DNA of 64,000 nt from Bordetella holmesii ATCC 51541 (GTDB taxonomy: Bacteria; Pseudomonadota; Gammaproteobacteria; Burkholderiales; Burkholderiaceae_B), in the NCBI GenBank assembly GCA_000612485.1, contig CP007494.1, positions 2,666,001 to 2,730,000 on the forward strand, in the 5' to 3' direction. Position numbers and translations under genes: made by a program. Of this stretch, positions 47,848 to 57,209 are shown piece by piece; position 1 is the stretch's first letter, and each line of letters opens with the position of its first letter. The notes beneath the pieces were generated by a model, which saw only the letters and a program-made list of their open reading frames with translations, had not been told where the DNA came from and ran no database searches.

Positions 47848-48393
47848 GTGATCGACGTTGCGCAAAATGTAGGAAAACAATGGAGCTGGGTCGCTTTGCG
47901 CGGCGTGGTGGCTGTGTTGTTCGGCTTTCTGGCGATGTTTCTGCCCGGACTGACACTGGCGATTTTGGTCATGGTCTGGGGAGCCTACGTGTTGGTCGAC
48001 GGCGTGTTCGCGTTGATCGCCGGCTGGCGCATCCGCGATCAGCACAAGCCCCTGTGGCCACTGGTTCTGGTGGGGATCACCGGCCTGGCTGCCGGCATCG
48101 TGACCTTTCTGTGGCCGGGCATCACGGCCCTGATGCTGCTCTACGTCATTGCTTTCTGGGCCATGGTTTCAGGCGTGTTCCAGATCATCGCGGCCATCCG
48201 CTTTCGCAAGGCGATGCGCAATGAATGGCTGCACGGACTGTCCGGCCTGATTTCGCTCGTCTTCGGCCTGATGCTGGTGATGCAGCCTGGCGCCGGTGCG
48301 CTGGCGCTGGTGTGGGTCATCGGCGTGTACGCAGTCTTCTTCGGCATCCTGCTGCTGGCGCTGGCCGTGCGCATGAAGCGGCACGCCGGTTAG
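47848..48393 (+). CDS. HdeD-family membrane protein
   Basis: 181 residues from a GTG at 47848 with GGAGA upstream. Six membrane helices; VALRGVVAVLFGFLAMFLPGLTLAILVMVWGAYVLVDGVFA is the typical repeated DUF308 unit. HdeD of E. coli is linked to acid resistance at high cell density; the role here is not known. Confidence 0.88.
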   Translation: MIDVAQNVGKQWSWVALRGVVAVLFGFLAMFLPGLTLAILVMVWGAYVLVDGVFALIAGWRIRDQHKPLWPLVLVGITGLAAGIVTFLWPGITALMLLYVIAFWAMVSGVFQIIAAIRFRKAMRNEWLHGLSGLISLVFGLMLVMQPGAGALALVWVIGVYAVFFGILLLALAVRMKRHAG

Positions 48394-48412
48394 TTCAAAC
48401 GGTCCGGCTCCG

Positions 48413-48793
48413 ATGCTGATTCCCTTCCATTTTCTGGTCATAGGCGTGGGCGCGGCGATTGGCGCCTGGCTGCGGTGGTTGCTCGGTCTGAGATTCAATG
48501 ATGGCCATTGGCCATGGGGGACGTTGGTCGCCAATCTCGGGGGCGGTTACCTGATCGGCTTGGTGCTGGGTCTGGTAGCCCTGCACCCGGAATGGCCGCC
48601 TTGGGTGAGGCTGGCTCTCGTGACCGGTTTTCTAGGGGGGGTGACGACATTCTCGACCTTCTCGGCCGAGGTCGTGCAATACCTGGAGCGCGGGCAGATC
48701 GGGCCGGCGGCGGGTTACGCCGCCGTCAGCTTGGCCGGCTCGCTTTGCCTGACGGCGTTGGGGTTGGCGACGGCCCATTATCTGGGCCGCTGA
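48413..48793 (+). CDS. crcB: Fluoride channel CrcB/Fluc
   Basis: 126 residues with four membrane helices. GAAIGAWLRWLLG, WGTLVANLGGGYLIGL (the conserved Asn lining the pore) and VTGFLGGVTTFSTFSAEVV (the Phe-box and Thr-Phe-Ser motif) are all present. It exports fluoride as a dual-topology dimer. I saw no fluoride riboswitch in the 19 bases upstream. Confidence 0.93.
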   Translation: MLIPFHFLVIGVGAAIGAWLRWLLGLRFNDGHWPWGTLVANLGGGYLIGLVLGLVALHPEWPPWVRLALVTGFLGGVTTFSTFSAEVVQYLERGQIGPAAGYAAVSLAGSLCLTALGLATAHYLGR

Positions 48794-48801
48794 TCTTCGC
48801 C

Positions 48802-50121
48802 TCAGTCCGCCCGGGCCGACAACAGCACTCGGGCGGCGGCCAGACCGCTGCGCACCGCGCCTTCGAGCACGCCCGGGTAGCCGGTGTCAGTCCAGTCGCC
48901 CGCCAGCGCCAGATTCGGCCACGGTGTGCTGTTCAAGGGCCGGGTGAGTTTTGGCACCGACGCGAAGGTGGCCCGCTTTTCGATGAAAAGCTCTGCTACC
49001 TCAACGGCGGGCAGAGGAGGCAGGCCCGCTTTGGCCGCCTGCTCTTGGATTTGTCCTACCAAGGCATCGATGGCGTTCTGCCGCTCCATATTGGCGACAG
49101 TGGCCGCGGCGCTGCTGACCAATGCCAGCTCGCCGGTCTTGGACTTGCCGGTCAAGCGGGCGCGGTCGAACAGCCATTGCCCCACCTGACCCCGCTCCGG
49201 GTTCTCGCGCAGCATCATCATGGGCTCGGGCAGCGACCAGGGTGCGGCCAGGCGCAGGTTCAACGTGGCGATCGGTTGATACTCGAACGCCTGCAACGCG
49301 CGCAGCAGTCCGGGAGATTGCGAGCCCCGCAAGGCATTGCCCAACAGCCGCGCCGCAATGGCAGGTGGCACCGCCACCACGGCAGCATCGAAACTCTCGT
49401 CATTGACATCGACCGCGCCGGCCGAGGGCTGGAGTCGTCGGACGGTATCGCCATAACGCATCTTGACTTGCAGCGCGACCACGTCTGGCCACAGTGCCGA
49501 CAGATCGACGCAGGGCAGTAGCACGTCGCTGTTGCGGCGGTGGCCGTCGAGTGTGTCGAGCAACACCGTGGCAAACAACGAAGCGCTGGCCTGCACCAGC
49601 GGGGTATTCAGTGCCGCCAGGCACAGTGGCGCCCAGACATTGCGCACGACCGCTTCGGGTTGTGCGTGATAATCCAGCAGACTGGCGACGGTCCAGTCCC
49701 GAGGTGGCTGCCAATGGCAGTGTTGCAAAGCGCGGACCAAGCGTAGCGCGGCGAATTTCTCGCCCAGGCTCAGGCCGCGTGCCAGCAATAGGCCGGCTGC
49801 CGCGTGCAGCGGAGCCGGCAGCGGGGGCGCCGAGAGTAGAAACTGGCGGTCCAGGCTGGTCAGCCGCAGGGGACGGCGCATCAGAAGCGCGTCGGGGTTG
49901 CGGCCAAGGCGGCGCATAAGCGCCAGTGTTTCCGAATAGGCGCCCAGCATGACGTGCTGGCCGTTGTCCAAATCCGCGCCAAAGGCCGGGTGCACCACGC
50001 GGCGCGCCCGCCCGCCGGGCGTGCGGCCGGCTTCAAAGACCGTGACCTTGGCGTCGGCTTCACGCAAGGCGGCTGCAGCTGCCAGCCCTGCCCAGCCGGC
50101 CCCGATGACAGCGACCTTCAT
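48802..50121 (-). CDS. hpnE: Hydroxysqualene dehydroxylase HpnE
   Basis: 439 residues from ATG 50121. The FAD-binding start is VAVIGAGWAGLAAAAALREA, then GRARRV and the late LALAGDWTDTGYPGVLEGAVRSG, the amine-oxidase/desaturase pattern. HpnE reduces hydroxysqualene to squalene. Third gene of hpnCDE; ATG overlaps the hpnD stop. Confidence 0.92.
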   Translation of the reverse strand: MKVAVIGAGWAGLAAAAALREADAKVTVFEAGRTPGGRARRVVHPAFGADLDNGQHVMLGAYSETLALMRRLGRNPDALLMRRPLRLTSLDRQFLLSAPPLPAPLHAAAGLLLARGLSLGEKFAALRLVRALQHCHWQPPRDWTVASLLDYHAQPEAVVRNVWAPLCLAALNTPLVQASASLFATVLLDTLDGHRRNSDVLLPCVDLSALWPDVVALQVKMRYGDTVRRLQPSAGAVDVNDESFDAAVVAVPPAIAARLLGNALRGSQSPGLLRALQAFEYQPIATLNLRLAAPWSLPEPMMMLRENPERGQVGQWLFDRARLTGKSKTGELALVSSAAATVANMERQNAIDALVGQIQEQAAKAGLPPLPAVEVAELFIEKRATFASVPKLTRPLNSTPWPNLALAGDWTDTGYPGVLEGAVRSGLAAARVLLSARAD

Positions 50122-50981
50122 CGCCCCAACCTGCGCACGACGCCGCGACCTCCACCCACCCAGGTCTTCCAGGCCAGCCACAGTTTGCGCAGCGGCGTGA
50201 GCGAAATACGCTGATGAAGCACTTGCCAGTTGTCGCGTTCGATTTCTTCCAGCAGTGCGTAGTAGATGGCGGCCATCATGAGGCCGGGCCGCTGGGCGCG
50301 AATGTCGGCTGCGGGCAGCGCCTGCATGGCTTCGCGGTAGAGTTCGCGGGCCCGCGCCGTCTCGAAGGCCATCAAGGCCGAGAAATTGTCGGAATAAGTG
50401 CCATTGAGAATATCGCTGGCCTTGACCTCGAACTGCTGCAATTCATTGATGGGCAGATAAATGCGCCCACGACGGGCATCATCGCCCACATCACGGATGA
50501 TGTTGGTGAGCTGGAACGCCAGCCCCAGTTTGGCGGCGTACTCCAGCGTGGCGTCATCGGAATAACCGAAGATCGCCGCGGACATCTCGCCCACCACGCC
50601 AGCCACATGCCAGCAATACTTGCGCAGACCCGGCCAATCGAGATAGCGGGTTTGGTCCAGGTCCATTTCCATACCGTCGATGACAGCCAGCAGGCGTTGC
50701 CGGCTCAGGCCATGGGGCTGGAGGTGCGGTTGCAGCGCACGTGTGACGGGGTGCTCGGGGTTGCCCGCGAACATGGCGTCAATCTGTGTGCGCCACCAGC
50801 CCAGCTTCACGCGGGCCAATTGAGCGTCGGTGCTTTCATCCACGACGTCGTCCACCTCTCGGCAGAAGGCGTACAGGGCCGTGATGGCGCGCCGCCGCTC
50901 AGGAGGCAGAAACAGAAAGGCGTAGTAGAAGCTGGAGCCGCTTTTGGCGGCTTTCTCCTGGCAGTATTCGTCAGGGGTCAT
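50118..50981 (-). CDS. hpnD: Presqualene diphosphate synthase HpnD
   Basis: 287 residues. Asp-rich motifs are FCREVDDVVDE (about 39-49) and LGLAFQLTNIIRDVGDDARRGRIYLP, the squalene/phytoene synthase signature. It condenses two farnesyl diphosphates to presqualene diphosphate. It lies one base from hpnC. Confidence 0.93.
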   Translation of the reverse strand: MTPDEYCQEKAAKSGSSFYYAFLFLPPERRRAITALYAFCREVDDVVDESTDAQLARVKLGWWRTQIDAMFAGNPEHPVTRALQPHLQPHGLSRQRLLAVIDGMEMDLDQTRYLDWPGLRKYCWHVAGVVGEMSAAIFGYSDDATLEYAAKLGLAFQLTNIIRDVGDDARRGRIYLPINELQQFEVKASDILNGTYSDNFSALMAFETARARELYREAMQALPAADIRAQRPGLMMAAIYYALLEEIERDNWQVLHQRISLTPLRKLWLAWKTWVGGGRGVVRRLGR

Positions 50982-50982
50982 G

Positions 50983-51804
50983 TCAAATTAGGGCGCGCCA
51001 CGCCATGAGCGCCCAGTCGCGGGCACCTAGTTGCGGGCGATTCATGAAAACATCGTAGTTGGCCTGCTCGATGCGTTGCAGGATGCGTAAACCGCCCTGG
51101 ACCACCAGCTTCAATTCGAAACCGATGCGGCCGGGAAGGCGGCGCGGTAGCGCAGCGCCAGAGTGTAGCAGTGCGCGCGTGCGTTCGATTTCGAAAGCCA
51201 TCAACGCGCTCCAGGCGGGAGTAAGCCGGCAGGCGGCCAGGTCGTCCTCGCTCACGCCATGCGCCTGCAGATCCTCCTGAGGGAGGTAGACGCGGCCTTT
51301 GCGCCAGTCCACCCGTACATCCTGCCAGAAGTTGGTCAATTGCAGGCCGGTGCAAATGGCATCCGCGTCGCGCAGGTTCTCGTCCGAAGCGGCGCCGTAC
51401 AGATGCAGCATCAGTCGTCCGACCGGGTCGGCCGAGCGCGAACAGTAGTCGCGCAGGCTTGCGAAGTCCGCGTAGCGCCGGGTGCCGACGTCCTGCTCGA
51501 AGGCGGATAAGAGGTCAAAAAACGGTGTGATCGGCAACTGATGACGCCGGATGGTGGAGGCCAGGGGGTCGAAGATGGACGCCAGGTCAGGCGGGCCCGG
51601 CTGGTTCGGGCCGCTGCCGATGCGGTGCAGCTCATGGCGAAAGCGCTCCAGGCTGCTAAGGCGTTGCGAGTCGTCGGCATCGCCTTCGTCGGCGATGTCA
51701 TCGGCGGCGCGCGCATAGCGATAGATGTCGCGCACGGCCTGGCGCAGGGGACGCGGCAGCAAAATGGAGGCGACAGGGAAATTTTCGTAGTGATCAACAG
51801 CCAT
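50983..51804 (-). CDS. hpnC: Hydroxysqualene synthase HpnC
   Basis: 273 residues. YRYARAADDIADEGD is the first Asp-rich motif and TGLQLTNFWQDVRVDWRKGRVYLP the second. It converts presqualene diphosphate to hydroxysqualene. Together hpnCDE make squalene for hopanoids; the cyclase gene (shc) is not in this window. Confidence 0.92.
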   Translation of the reverse strand: MAVDHYENFPVASILLPRPLRQAVRDIYRYARAADDIADEGDADDSQRLSSLERFRHELHRIGSGPNQPGPPDLASIFDPLASTIRRHQLPITPFFDLLSAFEQDVGTRRYADFASLRDYCSRSADPVGRLMLHLYGAASDENLRDADAICTGLQLTNFWQDVRVDWRKGRVYLPQEDLQAHGVSEDDLAACRLTPAWSALMAFEIERTRALLHSGAALPRRLPGRIGFELKLVVQGGLRILQRIEQANYDVFMNRPQLGARDWALMAWRALI

Positions 51805-51910
51805 GATGACATGGGAAAGACGTGCCGCAGAGCGGCTGGACGACGGCCGCGGCCCGTGGGGCCGCCATGTCTGGATACGTTAGACTATCCGACTCAGGAA
51901 GAAAGCTACC

Positions 51911-53040
51911 ATGCCACGTCCCATCTCCGCCTTGATTTCGCCCTCGGCTTTGCGTCATAACCTTTCCGTTGTGCGCCGGCATCTGGATCACCGGGCCGAG
52001 CTCGAGGGGGCGTGCCGCCCTCCATCTGGGCCGTCATCAAGGCCAACGCGTACGGGCACGGCATCGAGCGCGCTGTTGGCGCGTTCTCGCAGGCGCAGGG
52101 CCTGGCGATGCTGGATCTGGACGAGGCCGTCCGCTGCCGTGAGGCCGGGTGGGGCGGCCCGATCATGCTTCTGGAGGGGTTTTTTGACGTCAGCGACCTG
52201 GACTGGCTCGATCGCTATCACCTGAGCACGGCCATACACTGCCAGGAACAATTGGACATGTTGACGCACATACGCCCCCTGCGTCGCATCAACGCCATGG
52301 TCAAGCTCAACAGCGGAATGAACCGTCTCGGCTTCGCCCCCCAGAACTATGGCCAGGCCTATGAGGCAGCGCGCCAATTGCAAGCGCGCGGCGTGTTGGG
52401 CAGCGTGGGCAAGATGACGCACTTCGCCACGGCGGACAGCGCGCAAGGTCCGTATTGGCAATGGGAGGTGTTCCAGGCAGCCACGCAAGGACTGCCGGGG
52501 CCGGTCAGCGTGTGCAACTCTGCAGGAACATTGCGCTATCCTCAGTTGGCGGTCGGCCACGCTGGATCCGATACGCACTGGGTCCGGCCAGGGATCTGTC
52601 TGTACGGCGCCTCGCCCTTTGACGATGAAAACGCGGCTGCGCTGGGCTTGTTGCCGGCCATGACACTGACATCCGAGATCATCGGCGTGCAGCAACTGCG
52701 GGCGGGGCAGACCGTTGGCTACGGTGCCAGCTTTACGGCGCCAGAGCCTATGCGTATCGGAGTGGTGGCCTGCGGCTATGCGGATGGCTATCCGCGGCAT
52801 TGTGGTACGGGAACACCGATCACGGTGGCAGGCGTGGCGACCCGCGTGCTGGGCCGCGTGTCCATGGACATGCTGGCGGTCGATCTGGGGCCGGTTGCCG
52901 CCGCGCAGGTGGGCAGTCCCGTGGTGCTCTGGGGCGAGGGCGGCCCGAGCGTAGACGAGGTGGCCACATCCGGAGGCACCATAGGCTACGAATTGCTCAC
53001 GGCACTTGCTCAGCGGGTACCCGTGACCGAAATCTCCTGA
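51911..53040 (+). pseudogene. alr: Alanine racemase, frameshifted near the N terminus
   Basis: PLP enzyme that makes D-alanine; 376 residues if restored. The frame breaks at a G5 run (52006-52010): an extra G gives LEGGVPPSIWAVIKANAYGHG, including the PLP lysine of KANAYGHG. Later signatures are intact: LNSGMNRLGF, VCNSAGTL, VRPGICLYGASP, and the catalytic Tyr in VGYGASF. A start downstream of the shift (GTG/ATG near 52012) would lose only the first strand, so some function might remain. Single-base homopolymer loss again suggests a sequence error. Confidence 0.87.
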
Positions 53041-53151
53041 AACGCGGTTCACGTTTCGGCCGGCTGCGGGTCTAGCCAAGACGCGCCAACCAAGTTACAA
53101 GACGCCTGTTGCCGTTGCGGCAGACTGATAGACATTGCGAGGTTGACATCC

Positions 53152-53782
53152 ATGAAGGACAAATGCGTGCTCGTGACGGGCGCCACCAAGGGTATAGGCT
53201 GGGCTCTTACACAGCGTCTGACCGACCTGGGCTGTCACGTGGTCGGTATTGCGCGCAATACCACGGACGTGGATTTCCCCGGCTATCTCTATGCCTGCGA
53301 CCTCGCTGACGCGGGCCGTACCGAAGAAGTGCTGCGTGAGATCCGCGAGAAATTTCCGGTCGATGCCGTGGTCAATAACGTGGGCGTCGTGGCTCCGCAG
53401 CCTTTGGGCGAGATTGATCTGGCCACCCTGTACCGCGTGCTGGATCTGAACGTGCGAGTTGCCGTGCAGGTGACGCAGACCTTTGTCGAGTCCATGAAGG
53501 CGCGGCGGGCCGGACGCATCGTCAACGTAGCCAGCCGCGCGATTCACGGCTCCTACGATCGTACGGCGTACTCGGCGGCCAAGAGCGCGCTGGTCGGCCT
53601 GACCAACACGTGGGCGCTGGAGCTGGCTGAATATGGTGTCACGGTCAATGCCGTTGCGCCGGGTCCGATCGAAACCGAACTCTTTCGCCGCGGCCATTGC
53701 CTTTTTGCTGTCGGATGATGCTGCCTACATTACCGGCCAAGTGTTGGGGGTGGATGGCGGCGGCAGCCTGGGCGGGCGTTGA
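53152..53782 (+). pseudogene. SDR-family (FabG-like) oxidoreductase with internal deletion
   Basis: The N-terminal part is normal: VLVTGATKGIGWAL, NNVG, IVNVASRA, catalytic YSAAK. After PIETELFR the sequence passes directly to the segment usually about 30 residues later, AIAFLLSDDAAYITGQVLGVDGGGSLGG, and in a different frame. So roughly 90 bases including the substrate loop have been lost and the frame changed. The frame given ends at 53718. The ATG at 53152 is chosen over the TTG three codons earlier. Unlike the single-base losses this must be a true deletion. Confidence 0.82.
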
Positions 53783-53791
53783 ACAGAATGC

Positions 53792-54394
53792 TCAGTGGGC
53801 GGGTTTGCTTGCCGTGACGCCAGCCTCGGTATGATCCGGCTCGGGTAGTGTTTCGGCCTCGGCCAGCAGCGCCTGCAAATCGGGTGGTAGTTCCAGATCG
53901 TCTTCATCGCGGTGCAGCGCAGCCAGTTGCACCAGTGCCGCTTCGCGCTGGTTGCCACGCAACAGATTACGAATGTATTCGATGCGGGAGGTGCCGTCCG
54001 GGCCAGCCGGAGGAGGCACTGCCCGAAGCCGTATGGGGCTGCCGTTTTGCGGGGTGGTCAGCGAGGCAGGCAGGGCAGGCGGCGGGGCGGCCGCGTGGCT
54101 GCCTAGCACTGGCGGCTGGCTCAGACTGTCGTCGGGTGCCTCGCTTTGCGCGACGACATCTTCCTCGTCCATCGTGGCCGAGTTATCCAGATTGCTGTAG
54201 TCGGTAAATACCAGCAGGCCAAACACCACGACCACCGAACCGGCGATCCCCCAACCTGGGTGCCAGGTTCCGTGCGGGCGGCGCACGGCGGCACCTGCCG
54301 CGGCAAACTGCGGGGAAAGGGGAGGGGGACTGCGGTAGTGCGCGCGCAGATCCAGGTCTTCGGCGTCGTCATCAGGCGACATATGAGGGCACAT
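53792..54394 (-). CDS. Membrane-anchored hypothetical protein
   Basis: 200 residues from ATG 54394, which has AGGAG eight bases upstream. An N-terminal cytoplasmic part rich in acid and Pro, one helix (GWGIAGSVVVVFGLLVFTDY, about 60-80), then a Pro/Ala-rich periplasmic linker and a C-terminal segment RIEYIRNLLRGNQREAALVQLAALHRDEDDLELPPDLQALL, predicted helical. The order resembles cell-envelope adaptor proteins. Not recognised. It is convergent with the broken SDR. Confidence 0.7.
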   Translation of the reverse strand: MCPHMSPDDDAEDLDLRAHYRSPPPLSPQFAAAGAAVRRPHGTWHPGWGIAGSVVVVFGLLVFTDYSNLDNSATMDEEDVVAQSEAPDDSLSQPPVLGSHAAAPPPALPASLTTPQNGSPIRLRAVPPPAGPDGTSRIEYIRNLLRGNQREAALVQLAALHRDEDDLELPPDLQALLAEAETLPEPDHTEAGVTASKPAH

Positions 54395-54564
54395 GCAACA
54401 GACTCCTGGCGGGCCGGGCAATGAAAGGCGTGCGGCAACGCATCATTGCAAAGAATAGCCTTCCCGGCTGTCTGAGCGCCAGGGTTTATTGCCCGTTGAA
54501 ATAATTGTAAATGAAGGCCCGGCTCGTCTCATGGCCCGGCCCGCGTTGCCGCTACACTTGCCGC

Positions 54565-55923
54565 ATGGCCAAAACGCGAACCGTCTATGTATGCGCCGAG
54601 TGCGGCGGCACCACGCTCAAATGGCAGGGCAAGTGTCCGCATTGCTCGGCCTGGAATACTCTCGAAGAAACCGTCGAGTCTGCCACCCCGGCAGCCAATC
54701 ACCGCTACGCGCCGCTGGCGTCGGCCAGTCCCGTGCGCAGTCTGGCCGATATCGAAGCGCGTGAGACGCCGCGCCAGCCGACCGGCCTCGATGAGTTCGA
54801 TCGGGTGCTGGGCGGCGGGTTGGTCGAGGGCGCGGTGGTCCTCATCGGTGGCGATCCGGGCATCGGTAAATCCACGCTGCTGTTGCAGGCCTTGGCCGCC
54901 TTATCGGCCAGCGTCGCCGTGCTGTATGTCACGGGCGAAGAGTCCGCTGAGCAGGTCGCCCTGCGCGCGCGTCGCCTGGGCTTGCAGACAGGGCAGGTCA
55001 ACTTGTTGGCCGAGATACGGCTCGAGGCGATCCAGGCAGCCGTGTCTCAACAAAAGCCCGCCGTGGCGGTCATCGACTCTATCCAGACACTCTATAGCGG
55101 CGAACTGACCGCCGCGCCGGGCTCGGTTTCTCAGGTGCGCGAATGCGCCGCGCAACTGACGCTGCTAGCCAAGCAGACCGGTATCGCCATCGTCATGATC
55201 GGCCATGTCACCAAGGACGGCGCCTTGGCCGGTCCCCGCGTGCTGGAGCACATTGTCGACACGGTGCTCTATTTCGAAGGAGATACCCACTCTTCGTTCC
55301 GGCTGGTACGGGCATTCAAGAACCGCTTCGGCGCGGTCAACGAATTGGGCGTATTTGCCATGACAGATCGCGGGCTGCGCGGCGTGGCGAATCCGTCGGC
55401 CTTGTTTCTGTCCCAGCATCAGGAGCAGGTGGCGGGCTCCTGCGTCATGGCGACCCAGGAAGGCACACGCCCCATGCTGGTGGAAATTCAAGCCTTGGTC
55501 GATAGCTCCCACGCTCCCAATCCGAAACGCTTGACGGTGGGGCTGGAAAGCAATCGTCTGGCCATGTTGCTGGCTGTCATGCACCGCCATGCCGGCGTGA
55601 CCACGCATGACCAGGATGTCTTCGTCAATGCCGTGGGAGGCGTGCGCATTACCGAACCCGCGGCCGATTTGCCCGTTCTGCTGGCCATCATGTCATCGTT
55701 GCGGGACCGGCCCCTACCCAAAGGGCTGTTCGCCTTTGGTGAAATCGGGCTGGCCGGCGAGATTCGTCCGGCCCCGCGCGGCCAGGAGCGCCTGCGCGAG
55801 GCGGCCAAGCTGGGCTTTTCCATTGCGCTCATCCCCAAAGCCAATGCACCTCGGCAACCCGTCGAGGGGCTGGAAATCTGGGCCGTCGATCGCCTGCAGG
55901 AAGCGTTGGACAAATTGCGCTAA
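54565..55923 (+). CDS. radA: DNA repair protein RadA
   Basis: 452 residues from ATG 54565. Zinc finger CAECGGTTLKWQGKCPHC, Walker A GGDPGIGKSTLLLQ, the RadA-specific KNRFG and a C-terminal Lon-like domain (PLPKGLFAFGEIGLAGEIRPA). It assists branch migration during recombinational repair. Intact. Confidence 0.96.
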   Translation: MAKTRTVYVCAECGGTTLKWQGKCPHCSAWNTLEETVESATPAANHRYAPLASASPVRSLADIEARETPRQPTGLDEFDRVLGGGLVEGAVVLIGGDPGIGKSTLLLQALAALSASVAVLYVTGEESAEQVALRARRLGLQTGQVNLLAEIRLEAIQAAVSQQKPAVAVIDSIQTLYSGELTAAPGSVSQVRECAAQLTLLAKQTGIAIVMIGHVTKDGALAGPRVLEHIVDTVLYFEGDTHSSFRLVRAFKNRFGAVNELGVFAMTDRGLRGVANPSALFLSQHQEQVAGSCVMATQEGTRPMLVEIQALVDSSHAPNPKRLTVGLESNRLAMLLAVMHRHAGVTTHDQDVFVNAVGGVRITEPAADLPVLLAIMSSLRDRPLPKGLFAFGEIGLAGEIRPAPRGQERLREAAKLGFSIALIPKANAPRQPVEGLEIWAVDRLQEALDKLR

Positions 55924-55993
55924 CGTACGCGCGGGCCGGGCGGGCGGTGGCGCCAGCGGTTGAAGATCTACAACAGGGCGGGGGAGAGCGGTC

Positions 55994-56764
55994 GTGAGTG
56001 GTCTGGTGGTGGTGGCCTGTCTGGCCAGCGGAGCGTTGATCGGTTTCATGGGTGGCGTGCTGGGAATTGGCGGAGGGTTGATCGCCATCCCCGCCCTTGT
56101 GCTGCTGATGGGCATGTCGCAGCAACTGGCACAGGGCACCGCGCTCATCATGGTCTTGCCCACGATCGTCATGGCGGTGCGCAAGTACAACCAGCACGCC
56201 AGGTTGGACGTGCGTACCGCGGTGGCTGGCGCGGCTGGAGCGGTCGTGTTCACCTGGGTGGGGGCACGCCTGGCGCTGGGTATTGCGTCGAGTACTCTGC
56301 GACTGACCTTTGCCGTTTTTTTGTTTGGGATTGCGCTTTTTTATCTCTACCAAACGCTGCGCCAGCCCAGGCCGGCGGCCGATGGTGCTCGCAGCGCCCC
56401 GCCAGCTTTCACACAGACGCGAGCCGTGGTGCTGGGCGTGGTCTGCGGCACCCTGGGCGGTTTTTTCGGCGTCGGCGGCGCCGTGCTGGCCGTGCCCATT
56501 CTGACGTCGGTGTTTCGTCTGCCGCAGACCTCGGCGCAGGCACTGGCCTTGTCCATGGTCATCCCCGGCTCCACCATTGCCCTGATCACCTATAGTTGGG
56601 CGGGTAAGGCGGATTGGTGGGTAGGTGTACCGCTGGCGGCAGGCAGTCTGCTCTTTGTGCCGGTAGGCGTGAGGCTGGCCTACCGGCTGCCCGAGAAGCG
56701 GCTGCGTGCAGCGTTTGCAGCCATGTTGCTGGTCACGGTGGCGCTCTTGGTTTTCGAGGTGTGA
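55994..56764 (+). CDS. TauE/SafE-family sulfite/anion permease
   Basis: 256 residues, GTG start. About eight helices; GALIGFMGGVLGIGGGLIAIPALVL at the N terminus and GVVCGTLGGFFGVGGAVLAVPIL in the middle are the paired motifs of the family. Members export sulfite, sulfoacetate or related anions; the substrate here is not evident. Follows radA by 70 bases. Confidence 0.88.
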   Translation: MSGLVVVACLASGALIGFMGGVLGIGGGLIAIPALVLLMGMSQQLAQGTALIMVLPTIVMAVRKYNQHARLDVRTAVAGAAGAVVFTWVGARLALGIASSTLRLTFAVFLFGIALFYLYQTLRQPRPAADGARSAPPAFTQTRAVVLGVVCGTLGGFFGVGGAVLAVPILTSVFRLPQTSAQALALSMVIPGSTIALITYSWAGKADWWVGVPLAAGSLLFVPVGVRLAYRLPEKRLRAAFAAMLLVTVALLVFEV

Positions 56765-56922
56765 CCTGTCAATGCTCTGTCGCCGGTATGTCGATGTTTT
56801 ACACAGGAAAAAATTCGCTGCTGCCATGAACCTTCGCGCGAGCAATGCCTCCAACTCGGTACAAGAATTCCGGCCTTTTGCCGAGTCTTGATTGGAGCAT
56901 CTGCCTCCAGAGGAGTACGCAC

Positions 56923-57150
56923 ATGACGACCCATACCCGTATCGCAGCCTTCCTGTCGACCTCCGCCCTGTGCCTAGGTCTGGCCGCCGCCCCAGCCTTT
57001 GCGGCGCCCACTGACGGCGCGGCTGCCGCCACCGCGGCATCCGGTTCGGCCAAGAGCGGTCACGGCAAGACCGCACACCAGAAGCACGCCAAAAACAAGG
57101 CGCATCACAAGGCCAAGGCTGAAATGCCAGGCACTGCACCAGCCAAGTAA
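56923..57150 (+). CDS. Small basic His/Lys/Ala-rich periplasmic protein
   Basis: 75 residues. A signal peptide ends PAFAAP; the mature part alternates Ala/Gly with HGKTAHQKHAKNKAHHKAK. This composition resembles acid-shock protein Asr, whose basic region becomes protective in acid. AGAGGAG lies upstream of the ATG. Homology to Asr is a composition-based guess. Confidence 0.65.
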   Translation: MTTHTRIAAFLSTSALCLGLAAAPAFAAPTDGAAAATAASGSAKSGHGKTAHQKHAKNKAHHKAKAEMPGTAPAK

Positions 57151-57209
57151 GCTGCTTTCAGGGCAGTTACCAAGGCGCGGCGGATCTCGGCCCGGCGCGC
57201 CTTGCTATT

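Noticed and set aside
48394..48412. Fluoride riboswitch before crcB
   Set aside because: Only 19 bases separate the genes and no aptamer motif is present in them.
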